From: JBOHPP01 sp050731755
Lineage (GTDB): Bacteria; Methylomirabilota; Methylomirabilia; Rokubacteriales; CSP1-6
Length of the DNA stretch: 8,862 nucleotides
Assembly (NCBI GenBank): GCA_050731755.1
Contig: JBOHPP010000100.1
Location: 1-8,862, forward strand
Direction: 5' to 3'
In this document: positions 1-5,729 of the stretch, piece by piece
How positions within the stretch are numbered: the stretch's first letter is position 1
Layout: every line of letters begins with the position of its first letter
Made by a program: the position numbers and the translations under genes
The notes under the pieces: model-generated
Database searches by the model: none
What the model saw: only the letters and a program-made list of their open reading frames with translations
What the model was told of the DNA's origin: nothing

Positions 1-419
1 ATCCAGTAGTCCGCGATGCCGGCCCGCGCATAGAGGCTGGCCTTGTAATCACGGTCGATCCCGTAGGAGCTCTCGGCGATCTCGACGATCAGCACAGCGC
101 GCGTCGGATGCGCATCGCGGTAGGTGCCCGGATCGCCCGGCACCACGGCGACGTCGGGCTCCGGTTCCGAGTCCGGGCCGAGCGCGAGGGGAAGCTGCGA
201 GTCGATCTGCCAGGCGTCGCCCAGCGCCCGGCGGAGCGCCGCCAGCACGCGCCGGATCGCCGTCGCGTGCCGGCTTCCCTGCCGCTCGCGGACCAGCAGC
301 TCGCCGTCGATCAACTCCAGGCGCTCGCCGGGCTGGAAGACACCAAGCTCGACCAGGCGCTCGTACTCGAGGCGCGTCCAGCGCCGGGTCCGGAGCGGAG
401 GGACGACCGTGGAGGCCAT
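1..419 (-). CDS. Uma2 family (DUF820) nuclease-like protein, 3' end outside window
   Basis: Reading the minus strand from ATG at 419 gives 139 uninterrupted codons to the window edge, so the C-terminus is missing. The translation has the Uma2/DUF820 (PF05685) signature: RLELIDGEL near residues 33-41, PEPDVAVV near 87-93, LIVEIAESS near 110-118, then IDRDYKASLYARAGIADYW at 121-139. In this PD-(D/E)XK-like fold the Asp of PDV, the Glu of VEI and a downstream Lys are the expected catalytic residues, and D90, E113 and K126 are in place. Family members are usually about 180-200 aa, so roughly 50 residues lie outside. Uma2 proteins are very common in cyanobacteria and other GC-rich bacteria, and their cellular role is not settled. 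No Shine-Dalgarno is visible; a short leader from the promoter-like element at 430-458 would fit. It is divergent from the binding-protein gene at 527. Confidence 0.88.
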   Translation of the reverse strand, partial: MASTVVPPLRTRRWTRLEYERLVELGVFQPGERLELIDGELLVRERQGSRHATAIRRVLAALRRALGDAWQIDSQLPLALGPDSEPEPDVAVVPGDPGTYRDAHPTRAVLIVEIAESSYGIDRDYKASLYARAGIADYW

Positions 420-429
420 CGTGTTCCCG

Positions 430-458
430 AGGATAACGAGCCGACGCCGCACTGGCAA
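430..458 (-). promoter_or_regulatory. Candidate sigma-70 promoter for the Uma2 gene
   Basis: On the minus strand TTGCCA (453-458, 5/6 match to TTGACA) is followed after exactly 17 bases by TATCCT (430-435, 4/6 match to TATAAT). A transcript starting about 7 bases on would leave only a few bases before the ATG at 419, which agrees with the absence of a ribosome binding site. This is a consensus match only, in a 107-bp divergent intergenic region. Confidence 0.35.
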
Positions 459-526
459 ACGAGATATTCTGCCTGTCTGCCGGCCCTGCTCCTCGACCGG
501 GCGAGCCGGACCCAAGGAGGAGACTG

Positions 527-1681
527 ATGACCCGACGCGCGCTGCTCCTCGCCCTCGCCCTGACGCTGGCCGCGGCTTCGGTCGCCGGCGCCGCCGACCC
601 CTACCGGATCGGCCTCAGCGCGGCGATCACCGGCCCGGCGGCGGCCGTCTACGCGCCGACCTTCGACGCCTACAAGGCCTACTTCAAGCGGGTGAACGAC
701 GCCGGCGGCATCAACGGCCATCCGGTGGAGATCATGGCCGAGGACGACCGCGGCGAGCCCTCGCGCGCGGCGGCCAACGCCAAGAAGTTCTCCGAGGGCG
801 TGAGCGCCATCGTAGTCGCCTCGATCTCGGCCACCTACAAGCCGTTCATGACGGAGGCCGAGGCCGGCAAGATCCCGCTGCTCTTCGGCGGCGGCGTGTG
901 CCCGAAGGAAGCGTTCCCGCCGGCGCACCCGCTCATCTTCTGCTCGACGTCGTTCGGCGCCCAGTGGGACAGCCGCTTCGCGGTGCCCTTCATCAGGCAG
1001 CAGGCCGGGGGCAAGAGAAAGGTCGGCTTCGTCGCCCAGAACATCCCGATCTCCCAGACGGAGATGGAGTACGCCGAGCGGCTGGCTCGCGAGCAGGGGC
1101 TCGAGACCATCTCGGTCGTCGTCGTGCCGGGCGGTACGGCGGACTTCACGCCGTTCGCCTCGCGGCTCAAGGATGCCGGCGCCGACTGGGTGCTCTCGTG
1201 GGCGCCCTGGCCGGTGCAGATCGGCGTGTTCGAGGCCCTGAACCGCATCGGCTGGACGGGCCACTACCTGCTCTACGCGCACCAGCAGACCCAGGCCGAT
1301 CTGACGCGCCTCAAGGCACCGAACCTCTTCGCCTTCGGCGGCAACGCGCTGTTCGCCGAGAATCTGCCGATCCACCAGCAGATCACCGAGGCCGTGCGCG
1401 GCGTCACCAGCCACCCGGCGGATTTCATGGCCGAGGGCTGGGTGTCCGCGATGGTGCTGGAGGCGGCGCTCAAGCAATGCGGCTGGCCGTGCGGCAAGGA
1501 CCGGCTGGCCCAGACGCTGACCACCGTGCGCGTGGACACGCGCGGCCTGCGCGGCGGCTCCATCGAGTGGACGGCCGACAACCACTATCGCAAGCAGACA
1601 GCCTACAAGGTGTACCGTTGGGACCCGGCGCGGAACGCCATCGTGGGCGTGGGCGACTGGGCGCGGCTCGAGGTGAAATAG
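527..1681 (+). CDS. Branched-chain amino-acid-type ABC transporter substrate-binding protein (SBP1)
   Basis: A 384-aa periplasmic binding protein of the Leu/Ile/Val-binding class (Peripla_BP_6 type). The N-terminus is a classical Sec signal: basic MTRR, a hydrophobic stretch to about residue 18, and a likely cleavage after VAGA near residue 22. The mature protein opens with the family pattern YRIGLSAAITGPAA (26-39), a helix containing FDAYKAYFKRVNDAGGING (46-64), then VEIMAEDDRGEPSRA (67-81), all typical of the first lobe of LivJ/LivK-like proteins. It should capture a small ligand and deliver it to an inner-membrane permease; the ligand cannot be read from sequence. The start is fixed by a strong AAGGAGG at 514-520, six bases before the ATG. 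The next gene, a LivH permease, begins one base after the stop, so the two are surely co-transcribed. Confidence 0.93.
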   Translation: MTRRALLLALALTLAAASVAGAADPYRIGLSAAITGPAAAVYAPTFDAYKAYFKRVNDAGGINGHPVEIMAEDDRGEPSRAAANAKKFSEGVSAIVVASISATYKPFMTEAEAGKIPLLFGGGVCPKEAFPPAHPLIFCSTSFGAQWDSRFAVPFIRQQAGGKRKVGFVAQNIPISQTEMEYAERLAREQGLETISVVVVPGGTADFTPFASRLKDAGADWVLSWAPWPVQIGVFEALNRIGWTGHYLLYAHQQTQADLTRLKAPNLFAFGGNALFAENLPIHQQITEAVRGVTSHPADFMAEGWVSAMVLEAALKQCGWPCGKDRLAQTLTTVRVDTRGLRGGSIEWTADNHYRKQTAYKVYRWDPARNAIVGVGDWARLEVK

Positions 1682-1682
1682 G

Positions 1683-2555
1683 GTGCAGGCCGCGGCCAGT
1701 ATCGTCGTCCTGGCCAGCCTCTACGTCCTGCTGGCGGTCGGCTACGTTCTCGTCTACCGCACCAGCCGCGTGCTGAACCTGGCCCAGGGCGATCTCATGA
1801 TGCTGGGCGGCTATGCGCTGTTCGCTTTTGTGACGACGGTGGCGGCGCCGCCGGCCGCCGCCATCCCGTTGGCCGTCGCCGCCAGCGCGGCGGTGGGCTT
1901 CCTTATATATGTGCTCCTCATGGCCCGGATGGCGGGCCATCCCGTCTTCGCCGCCGTGCTGGTGACGGTGAGCGTGGGGATCCTCCTGCGCGTGGCGGTG
2001 GTACTCGGGTTCACCGACCAGATCCGCTATCCCCTGCCCGCGATGGGCCTCGCCAACCCGCCGCTGCGCCTGGGCGCGGGCGTCGCGGTCTCGACGATCG
2101 ACGCGATCACTGTGCTCGCGGCTGCCGTGGTGATGGTGGGACTCATTGCCTTCTTGCGGGGGTCGCGCCTGGGGATGCAGATGCGGGCGGCAGGCGAACG
2201 GCCGCTGCTGGCCGCCCAGCGCGGGATCGACTTTCAGATGCTCTTCGCGCTCTCCTGGGCGCTGGCCTCGCTCACCGCCGGCGTCGCCGGCATCCTCTAC
2301 GGCAGCAACGTCCGCCTCGACCCCGGCCTGGGCGTGCTGGGTCTCAAGGCCTTCGCCGTCGCGCTCGTCGGCGGCCTCGACAGCCTGGGCGGCGTCGTGC
2401 CGGCCGCGCTGCTGGTGGCCGCGGTGGAGGTGCTCACGGTCGTCTACGGCGAGCCCCTGCTGGCCGACGTCTCGCCGTTCCTCTGTCTGCTCGCCATGCT
2501 GCTGATCCGCCCGTGGGGCCTGGCCGGCACGCGCGAGGAGCTGGAGCGCGTGTAG
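1683..2555 (+). CDS. livH: LivH-type ABC transporter permease (LivH1)
   Basis: A 290-aa integral membrane protein with about eight hydrophobic segments, the usual length for LivH. It begins with LYVLLAVGYVLVYRTSRVLN (13-32) followed by LAQGDLMMLGGY (33-44), the LivH hallmark (small residues, LNLAxG, GGY). The C-terminal half carries the conserved block running from MRAAGERPLLA through the glycine-rich VGGLDSLGGVVPA, the loop expected to contact the ATPases. The start is GTG, one base after the SBP1 stop; GAGGTGA at 1670-1676 lies six bases before it, inside the SBP1 coding end, indicating translational coupling. Unusually, no livM, livG or livF follows: the next genes are small toxin-antitoxin genes. 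It is only distantly similar to the second LivH at 7596, so the two are not recent duplicates. A fragment of this gene's 3' end reappears at 7254-7318. Confidence 0.93.
   Translation: MQAAASIVVLASLYVLLAVGYVLVYRTSRVLNLAQGDLMMLGGYALFAFVTTVAAPPAAAIPLAVAASAAVGFLIYVLLMARMAGHPVFAAVLVTVSVGILLRVAVVLGFTDQIRYPLPAMGLANPPLRLGAGVAVSTIDAITVLAAAVVMVGLIAFLRGSRLGMQMRAAGERPLLAAQRGIDFQMLFALSWALASLTAGVAGILYGSNVRLDPGLGVLGLKAFAVALVGGLDSLGGVVPAALLVAAVEVLTVVYGEPLLADVSPFLCLLAMLLIRPWGLAGTREELERV
2409..2465 (+). repeat. livH1 segment duplicated at 7254-7310
   Basis: These 57 bases of livH1 recur at 7254-7310 with four mismatches by my alignment. They encode LLVAAVEVLTVVYGEPLLA here and the same peptide with one change (V to T at the third position) in the remnant. 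Confidence 0.88.
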
Positions 2556-2596
2556 TGTCTGATACTCTGCACGCCGTCTCTCGCGCCAGGTTGACA

Positions 2597-2602
2597 TACA
2601 AT
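2597..2602 (+). promoter_or_regulatory. Candidate -10 element (TACAAT) for the DUF4160/DUF2442 pair
   Basis: TACAAT, a 5/6 match to TATAAT, ends eight bases before the ATG at 2611. Transcription would then begin within a base or two of the start codon, giving a nearly leaderless message, and no Shine-Dalgarno is seen. TTGACA lies immediately upstream (2591-2596), too close to act as the -35 for this element. No good -35 is visible near 2574, so support rests on the -10 alone. Confidence 0.35.
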
Positions 2603-2610
2603 CATTTCAG

Positions 2611-2847
2611 ATGCCGACGGTCCTCCGGGTCGGGCCGTACCGGTTCTTCTTTTATTCCGGAGACCGGGAGGAGCCGCGCCACGTGCACGTGGAGCGGGAG
2701 TCAAACCGTGGCAAGTTCTGGCTCGATCCCGTACGCCTTGCTGAAAGCGGCGGGTTCGGCAGGACCGAGATCCGACGCCTGGAGGCATTGGTGAGGGAGA
2801 ACGCGACCGAACTTCGTCGAGCGTGGGATGAGCACTTCGCCGAGTGA
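2611..2847 (+). CDS. DUF4160 domain protein, probable toxin-antitoxin component
   Basis: A 78-aa protein matching the whole DUF4160 pattern: it starts MPTVLRVGPYRFFFYSGDRE, followed by EPRHVHVERE with the conserved HVHV at 24-27, then KFWLDPVRLAESGGF and a C-terminal helix ending in RRAWDEHF. The length is normal and nothing looks damaged. DUF4160 genes very often sit directly before a DUF2442 gene, as here with a 20-bp overlap, and the pair is thought to be a type II toxin-antitoxin module. Which partner is the toxin and what it targets are, to my knowledge, not firmly established. The start is the only ATG that gives the conserved N-terminus. It lies 55 bases after livH1, apparently with its own promoter. 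Confidence 0.85.
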   Translation: MPTVLRVGPYRFFFYSGDREEPRHVHVERESNRGKFWLDPVRLAESGGFGRTEIRRLEALVRENATELRRAWDEHFAE

Positions 2848-3133
2848 GCTCCGCGCAGCGCTGGCGCAGCGGGTGACGGTCACTGAAGACGCGTTGGTCG
2901 TCGATCTGGTGGACGGCCGGACCGTCAGCGTGCCCTTGTCCTGGTATCCCCGCTTAGCGCATGGCACACCGGCCGAACGGTCGAACTGGCGCCTGATCGG
3001 TCGCGGCGAGGGTATTCACTGGCCCGATCTCGACGAAGACATCAGCGTTGCCGGTCTTCTGGCTGGATGGCCTTCGGGCGAGACACAGAGCTCGCTGCGA
3101 CGGTGGCTGGAATCGCGTCGGCAGGCTCGCTAA
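2828..3133 (+). CDS. DUF2442 domain protein, partner of the DUF4160 gene
   Basis: A 101-aa protein with the DUF2442 pattern: an N-terminal strand region ending VDGRTVSVPLSWYPRL (about 28-43), then the signature WRLIGRGEGIHWPDLDEDIS (54-73) and a VAGLLAG segment. The ATG at 2828 lies inside the 3' end of the DUF4160 gene, a 20-bp overlap that implies translational coupling and co-expression, as is usual for TA pairs. The C-terminal tail (SSLRRWLESRRQAR) is basic and could bind nucleic acid, but that is inference. Its stop codon at 3131-3133 is in the same frame as the brnT remnant that follows, consistent with this cassette having landed in, or recombined into, an older brnT gene. Confidence 0.83.
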   Translation: MSTSPSELRAALAQRVTVTEDALVVDLVDGRTVSVPLSWYPRLAHGTPAERSNWRLIGRGEGIHWPDLDEDISVAGLLAGWPSGETQSSLRRWLESRRQAR

Positions 3134-3253
3134 CCCCGCTTTCCGGCACACCGGCTACTCGCGAAGATGTTCACGGAACGCGGTCAAGCCATCCGCCTCA
3201 TCAGCGCGCCAAGGGTTACCCCGCGCGAGCGGAGAGAGTATGAGGAGAAGTAA
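3134..3253 (+). pseudogene. brnT: BrnT toxin C-terminal remnant
   Basis: In the frame that continues past the DUF2442 stop, this stretch encodes RLLAKMFTERGQAIRLISAP followed by RVTPRERREYEEK and a TAA at 3251-3253. It matches the end of BrnT (DUF497) ribonuclease toxins, whose C-termini typically read RLLVVxFTERGxxIRxISARxATxxERxxYE. Everything before about residue 55 of a normal ~90-aa BrnT is missing; the bases just before it belong to the DUF2442 gene. The remnant stop overlaps the ATG of the next gene by 14 bases, the arrangement expected of an intact toxin-antitoxin operon, which supports the identification. An internal ATG at 3167 could yield a 28-aa peptide, but no activity would be expected since most of the fold is absent. 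The family call is from memory of the motif. Confidence 0.7.
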
Positions 3254-3494
3254 GTCCAGACGCGTGAAATCACGTCGGGTCGAGATTGATGAGATCCTTC
3301 CGGAGTACGACTTCAGCCGGTCTCGGCGGAATAAGTACGCCTCGCGTTACGCAAAGGGAAGCATCGTGATAACGCTCGATCCCGACGTTGCCACTGTGTT
3401 TCCCGGGGCGCGTTCCGCAAACGAGGCTCTGCGAGCTTTGGCGGTTCTGATCCGGAGACACCAGCCGCGCCGTAACTCACGGCAGAGCGCATAA
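3240..3494 (+). CDS. BrnA-like antitoxin of the brnT remnant (orphan)
   Basis: An 84-aa protein with a very basic N-terminus (MRRSKSRRVKSRRVEIDE), the motif LPEYDFSRSRRNKYASRYAK, then SIVITLDPDVATVFPGARSA and NEALRALAVLIRRHQ. The EYDFS...KY..RY..G..IVxLDPDVAxxFP..xxxNEALRxL pattern is that of a widespread antitoxin-like family resembling BrnA, with a strand segment and a C-terminal helix as in ribbon-helix-helix proteins. I chose ATG 3240 because it overlaps the brnT stop in a typical TA coupling and GGAGAG lies just before it; a longer reading from 3048 overlaps DUF2442 and lacks family similarity. The reading frame is intact although its toxin is not. A decayed second copy lies at 7372-7568 and a shortened relative follows at 3510. 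Confidence 0.75.
   Translation: MRRSKSRRVKSRRVEIDEILPEYDFSRSRRNKYASRYAKGSIVITLDPDVATVFPGARSANEALRALAVLIRRHQPRRNSRQSA
3318..3494 (+). repeat. Antitoxin gene segment duplicated at 7392-7568
   Basis: This 177-bp segment aligns without gaps to 7392-7568, both ending at the stop codon. The encoded peptides from SRRNKY onward agree at 47 of 57 positions by my count. This and the livH scrap next to the second copy show that a block of this region was duplicated. Confidence 0.85.
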
Positions 3495-3509
3495 GTCGCT
3501 AATCCGCCC

Positions 3510-3704
3510 GTGAGCAAAGCTAGTCCCCTAGACCACCACGATGAGCTCCGGCCGGAGTACGACTTTGCCTCGATGAAGGGTGGCGTGCGGGGCAAGTACG
3601 CAGCGCGGCTTCGAAAGGAACGGAGTGTCCGAGGAAAGGGCGGGCCGAGACGCGCCCGCGGGCTGCCGAAGAAACGTAAGCCCGCTCGTGGGGCTCGCGG
3701 TTGA
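3510..3704 (+). CDS. Small basic antitoxin-like protein, probably C-terminally altered
   Basis: A 64-aa ORF with a GTG start at 3510, 15 bases after the preceding gene. Its first half, DELRPEYDFASMKGGVRGKY followed by AARLRKE, belongs to the same EYDFS-type antitoxin-like family as the 84-aa protein before it; the two genes even share the 14 bases encoding PEYDF (3300-3313 and 3552-3565). The usual second half (xxLVxLDPDVAxxFP....NEALR) is absent. In its place is a Lys/Arg/Gly-rich tail (RARGLPKKRKPARGARG) with no family resemblance, so this is probably a truncated or frame-altered relative rather than a working antitoxin. No toxin gene accompanies it. A real expressed basic peptide cannot be excluded. 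Confidence 0.5.
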   Translation: MSKASPLDHHDELRPEYDFASMKGGVRGKYAARLRKERSVRGKGGPRRARGLPKKRKPARGARG

Positions 3705-3719
3705 GTGCCTAGTCGGGGC

Positions 3720-3944
3720 ATGGCACGCTCTGCGCGAGAACTGTTCGAGGAAGCGATGAGGCTTAATCCCGACGAGCGCGCAACTCTGGTGCGCCTTCTG
3801 CTCGAGAGCTTGGACCCTGAGTCCGAGGAAGGCGTTGACGACGCCCGGATGGCCGAAGTTGAGCGCCGAATGGCGGAGCTGGACTCTGGCACGGCCCAAC
3901 CACTTCCCTGGGACGAGCTGAGAGCGAGGCTGTACCGCCGCTAA
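3720..3944 (+). CDS. Addiction-module antitoxin (Unstab_antitox type), orphan
   Basis: A 74-aa acidic helical protein. ARELFEEAMRLNPDERATLV (about 4-23) followed by RLLLESLDPESEEGVDDA and, near the end, LPWDELRARLYRR match the 'putative addiction module component' antitoxins (TIGR02574/PF09720), which are about 70-75 aa and usually end in a W-x-E/D-x-x-x-R motif. ATG 3720 is chosen over GTG 3705 because it gives the family's normal N-terminus and length. In this family a RelE/ParE-type toxin gene usually follows at once. Here the next ATG (3945) opens only 33 codons with no toxin resemblance, so the toxin has been lost or is elsewhere and the antitoxin stands alone. Confidence 0.78.
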   Translation: MARSARELFEEAMRLNPDERATLVRLLLESLDPESEEGVDDARMAEVERRMAELDSGTAQPLPWDELRARLYRR

Positions 3945-3981
3945 ATGCCCCAGGCCGCGCGGACGTCTGAGGACGCCCGCC

Positions 3982-4010
3982 TTGTCACCGCGGGGCGGCT
4001 GGGCTACCTT
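3982..4010 (+). promoter_or_regulatory. Candidate sigma-70 promoter for SBP2
   Basis: TTGTCA at 3982-3987 (5/6 match to TTGACA) is followed after exactly 17 bases by TACCTT at 4005-4010 (3/6, keeping the first T, A and final T). It would give a leader of about 46 bases before the SBP2 ATG at 4063, containing the ribosome site AAGGAGG. The -10 is weak, so this is only a candidate. Confidence 0.3.
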
Positions 4011-4062
4011 GAGCGGGCCGGATCGCCGGTCGGCGTGCACCCATGACCGCAAGGAGGCGGGT

Positions 4063-5301
4063 ATGAAGCGACGGGACTTCCTCAAGCACGGGACCACGGC
4101 GGTGGCGGCAACGAGCGCGCTCGGCGTGCCGGCCGTCCTGAAGGCCCAGGACGCCATCAAGGTCGGCCACATGACCCCGCGTACCGGCTTCCTGGGCCAG
4201 CTCGGGGCCTACGCCGTGATGGCGGCCCAGTTGGCGGTGGACGAGGCCAACGCCAAGGGCGGCGTCCTCGGCCGGAAGATCGAGCTGATCTCCGAAGACA
4301 CGCCGAACCCCGGGGTGGCGGTGACGAAGGCCCAGAAGCTTATCGAGCGTGACCGCGCCGCCTTCCTGCTCGGAGAGATCTCGTCGGCGTCGGGGCTGGC
4401 CATCAGTGAGGTCGCGCAACGGAACAAGATCCTCTACTTCAACACCGGCTGGAACTCCGACGAGGGCCGGGGCGGCCGCTGCCAGCGCTACCTGTTCCAC
4501 GTCGAAGGCTGCAACACGATGTACACGAAGACGATCGGCCGCTGGCAGGAGCGCAACTTCAAGCTCAAGGAGGCCCGCTGGTACTTCCTCACCGCCGACT
4601 ACGCGTTCGGCCACGACCTCTACCGGGTCTCGTCGCGGTTCCTCGCCGAGCACGGCGGGACGAACCTCGGCAACGACATGATCGCGACGAACACGCTGGA
4701 CTACAGCGCCTATATCCTGAAACTGCGGACGATCAAGCCGGACCTGCTGTACCTGAACCTCGCCGGCACCGACCAGACCACCTTCCTCAAGCAGTACCGC
4801 GAGTTCGGCTCGCCCTATCCCGTGGCGGGCGGCGTGATGGACACCGCGCAGTTCTGGGCGGCCGGCATCGACTCGCTCAGCGGCCACTGGCAGAGCCTCT
4901 GGTACCACGACCTCAAGGAGCCCGGCTCGCCTGAGTTCGTGGCCGCCTTCACCAAGCGCAACGGTAAGCCCCCCGAGAACCAGGCGTGGGGCGAGTACAC
5001 GGGGATCAGGATCGCGCTCCAGGCCATCGCCGAGACCAAGAGCACGCGGAGCCAGGATCTGGTGGCGTACTTCGAGAAGGGCGCCAGGTTCGACGTCCTC
5101 AAGGGGCGGGAGGCTTCGTTCCGCGACTGGGACCACCAACTGCTCCAGACCATGTACGTGGTGAAGGTGAAGGACAAGGCCAAAATGCGGGACCAGTGGG
5201 ACATCTTCGACATCGTCGAGGCCCAGCCGGCCAAGGGCGACGCGCTCGAGCTGATCCAGCCGACGAAGGCGGAGAACGCCTGTAACATGCCGGCGCTGTA
5301 G
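4063..5301 (+). CDS. ABC transporter substrate-binding protein with Tat signal (SBP2)
   Basis: A 412-aa periplasmic binding protein of the branched-chain amino-acid/urea/amide class. It starts MKRRDFLKHGTTAVAATSAL: the RRDFLK fits the twin-arginine consensus (RRxFLK), followed by a mildly hydrophobic stretch and a likely cleavage near VLKAQ (25-29), so it is probably exported folded by Tat, unlike SBP1. The mature protein carries IKVGHMTPRTGFLGQLG (32-48), AAQLAVDEANAKGGVLGRKI (54-73) and ISEDTPNPGVAVTKAQKLI (76-94), the canonical first lobe. ATG 4063 is preferred over upstream in-frame codons because AAGGAGG (4051-4057) lies five bases before it and the Tat motif follows directly. It is probably the binding protein for LivH2/LivM at 7596-8862, though 2.3 kb of opposite-strand genes intervene. 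It ends 8 bases from the convergent hepT gene, with no terminator hairpin visible. Confidence 0.92.
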   Translation: MKRRDFLKHGTTAVAATSALGVPAVLKAQDAIKVGHMTPRTGFLGQLGAYAVMAAQLAVDEANAKGGVLGRKIELISEDTPNPGVAVTKAQKLIERDRAAFLLGEISSASGLAISEVAQRNKILYFNTGWNSDEGRGGRCQRYLFHVEGCNTMYTKTIGRWQERNFKLKEARWYFLTADYAFGHDLYRVSSRFLAEHGGTNLGNDMIATNTLDYSAYILKLRTIKPDLLYLNLAGTDQTTFLKQYREFGSPYPVAGGVMDTAQFWAAGIDSLSGHWQSLWYHDLKEPGSPEFVAAFTKRNGKPPENQAWGEYTGIRIALQAIAETKSTRSQDLVAYFEKGARFDVLKGREASFRDWDHQLLQTMYVVKVKDKAKMRDQWDIFDIVEAQPAKGDALELIQPTKAENACNMPAL

Positions 5302-5309
5302 AGCCTAGA

Positions 5310-5729
5310 TCACAACAGTCCAGCCTCGACGACGGTACGGGCGATCCCGAGGAACTGCTCGACGGGCTCGAGCCGGTCGAGCGCCTCGACCACCCGAGCC
5401 ATGTCGAGGGCCACGTACTCGTGAACCAGCACGTTGCGGAAGCCGGGCAACCGCTCCAGCTCGCGCACGAGGTCCGGCGGGAAGCGGGGGTCGGCCGCCA
5501 GGCTGCGGACGGCGCCCGCGTAGTCCTCGAAACGCTCGCCCCGGCGGGCCGCCAGCTCCGCGGAGACGTCGATGACGAGCTGGCAGACGGTCAGCAATGA
5601 GAAGAGCACGTCGTTGTGCAGGGACAGGTCGCGCCGCAGGGTCTCGGGACCGGAGACGCGGGGCCGCAGGGCCCGGAGGTGGTCGAGGTGTCGCTTCAGC
5701 TCCGCCAGCCACTCGGCGAGCGGGCTCAC
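5310..5729 (-). CDS. hepT: HepT-type (DUF86) ribonuclease toxin
   Basis: A 139-aa all-helical protein of the HepT/DUF86 family. The HEPN catalytic motif R-x4-H-x-Y is intact as RNVLVHEY at residues 98-105 (R98, H103, Y105), preceded by the usual LPGF. In characterised systems HepT is an RNase that cuts RNA, and its tyrosine in this motif is AMPylated by the MntA partner to silence it; both residue types needed for that are present here. The GTG start at 5729 overlaps the mntA stop by four bases (GTGA on the minus strand), so translation is coupled and the antidote is made first. The pair is complete and looks functional. The 3' end faces the SBP2 gene across 8 bases. Confidence 0.88.
   Translation of the reverse strand: MSPLAEWLAELKRHLDHLRALRPRVSGPETLRRDLSLHNDVLFSLLTVCQLVIDVSAELAARRGERFEDYAGAVRSLAADPRFPPDLVRELERLPGFRNVLVHEYVALDMARVVEALDRLEPVEQFLGIARTVVEAGLL

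Noticed and set aside
452..470. CTGGCA plus TATTCT as a plus-strand promoter for SBP1.
   Set aside because: The spacing is only 7 bases, far too short; no other convincing SBP1 promoter was found.
124..1776. Long open frames over SBP1 and LivH1 (plus 124-1776; minus 311-1585 and 1470-2597).
   Set aside because: They are shadow frames of high-GC genes, rich in Arg/Gly/Pro/Ala/His with no family pattern, while the overlapping SBP1 and LivH1 frames are clear.
2591..2619. TTGACA at 2591 as the -35 box of a promoter.
   Set aside because: No -10-like hexamer lies 16-18 bases downstream; the neighbouring TACAAT is too close to pair with it.
3048..3239. Extension of the antitoxin gene to a start at 3048.
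   Set aside because: It would overlap DUF2442 and add residues without family similarity; ATG 3240 overlaps the brnT stop in the usual TA manner.
3945..4046. A 33-codon ORF starting right after the orphan antitoxin.
   Set aside because: No resemblance to RelE/ParE toxins or anything else I know, and it overlaps the likely SBP2 promoter.
3985..5139. Long minus-strand frame opposite SBP2.
   Set aside because: Low-complexity shadow of SBP2, which has a good ribosome site and family motifs.
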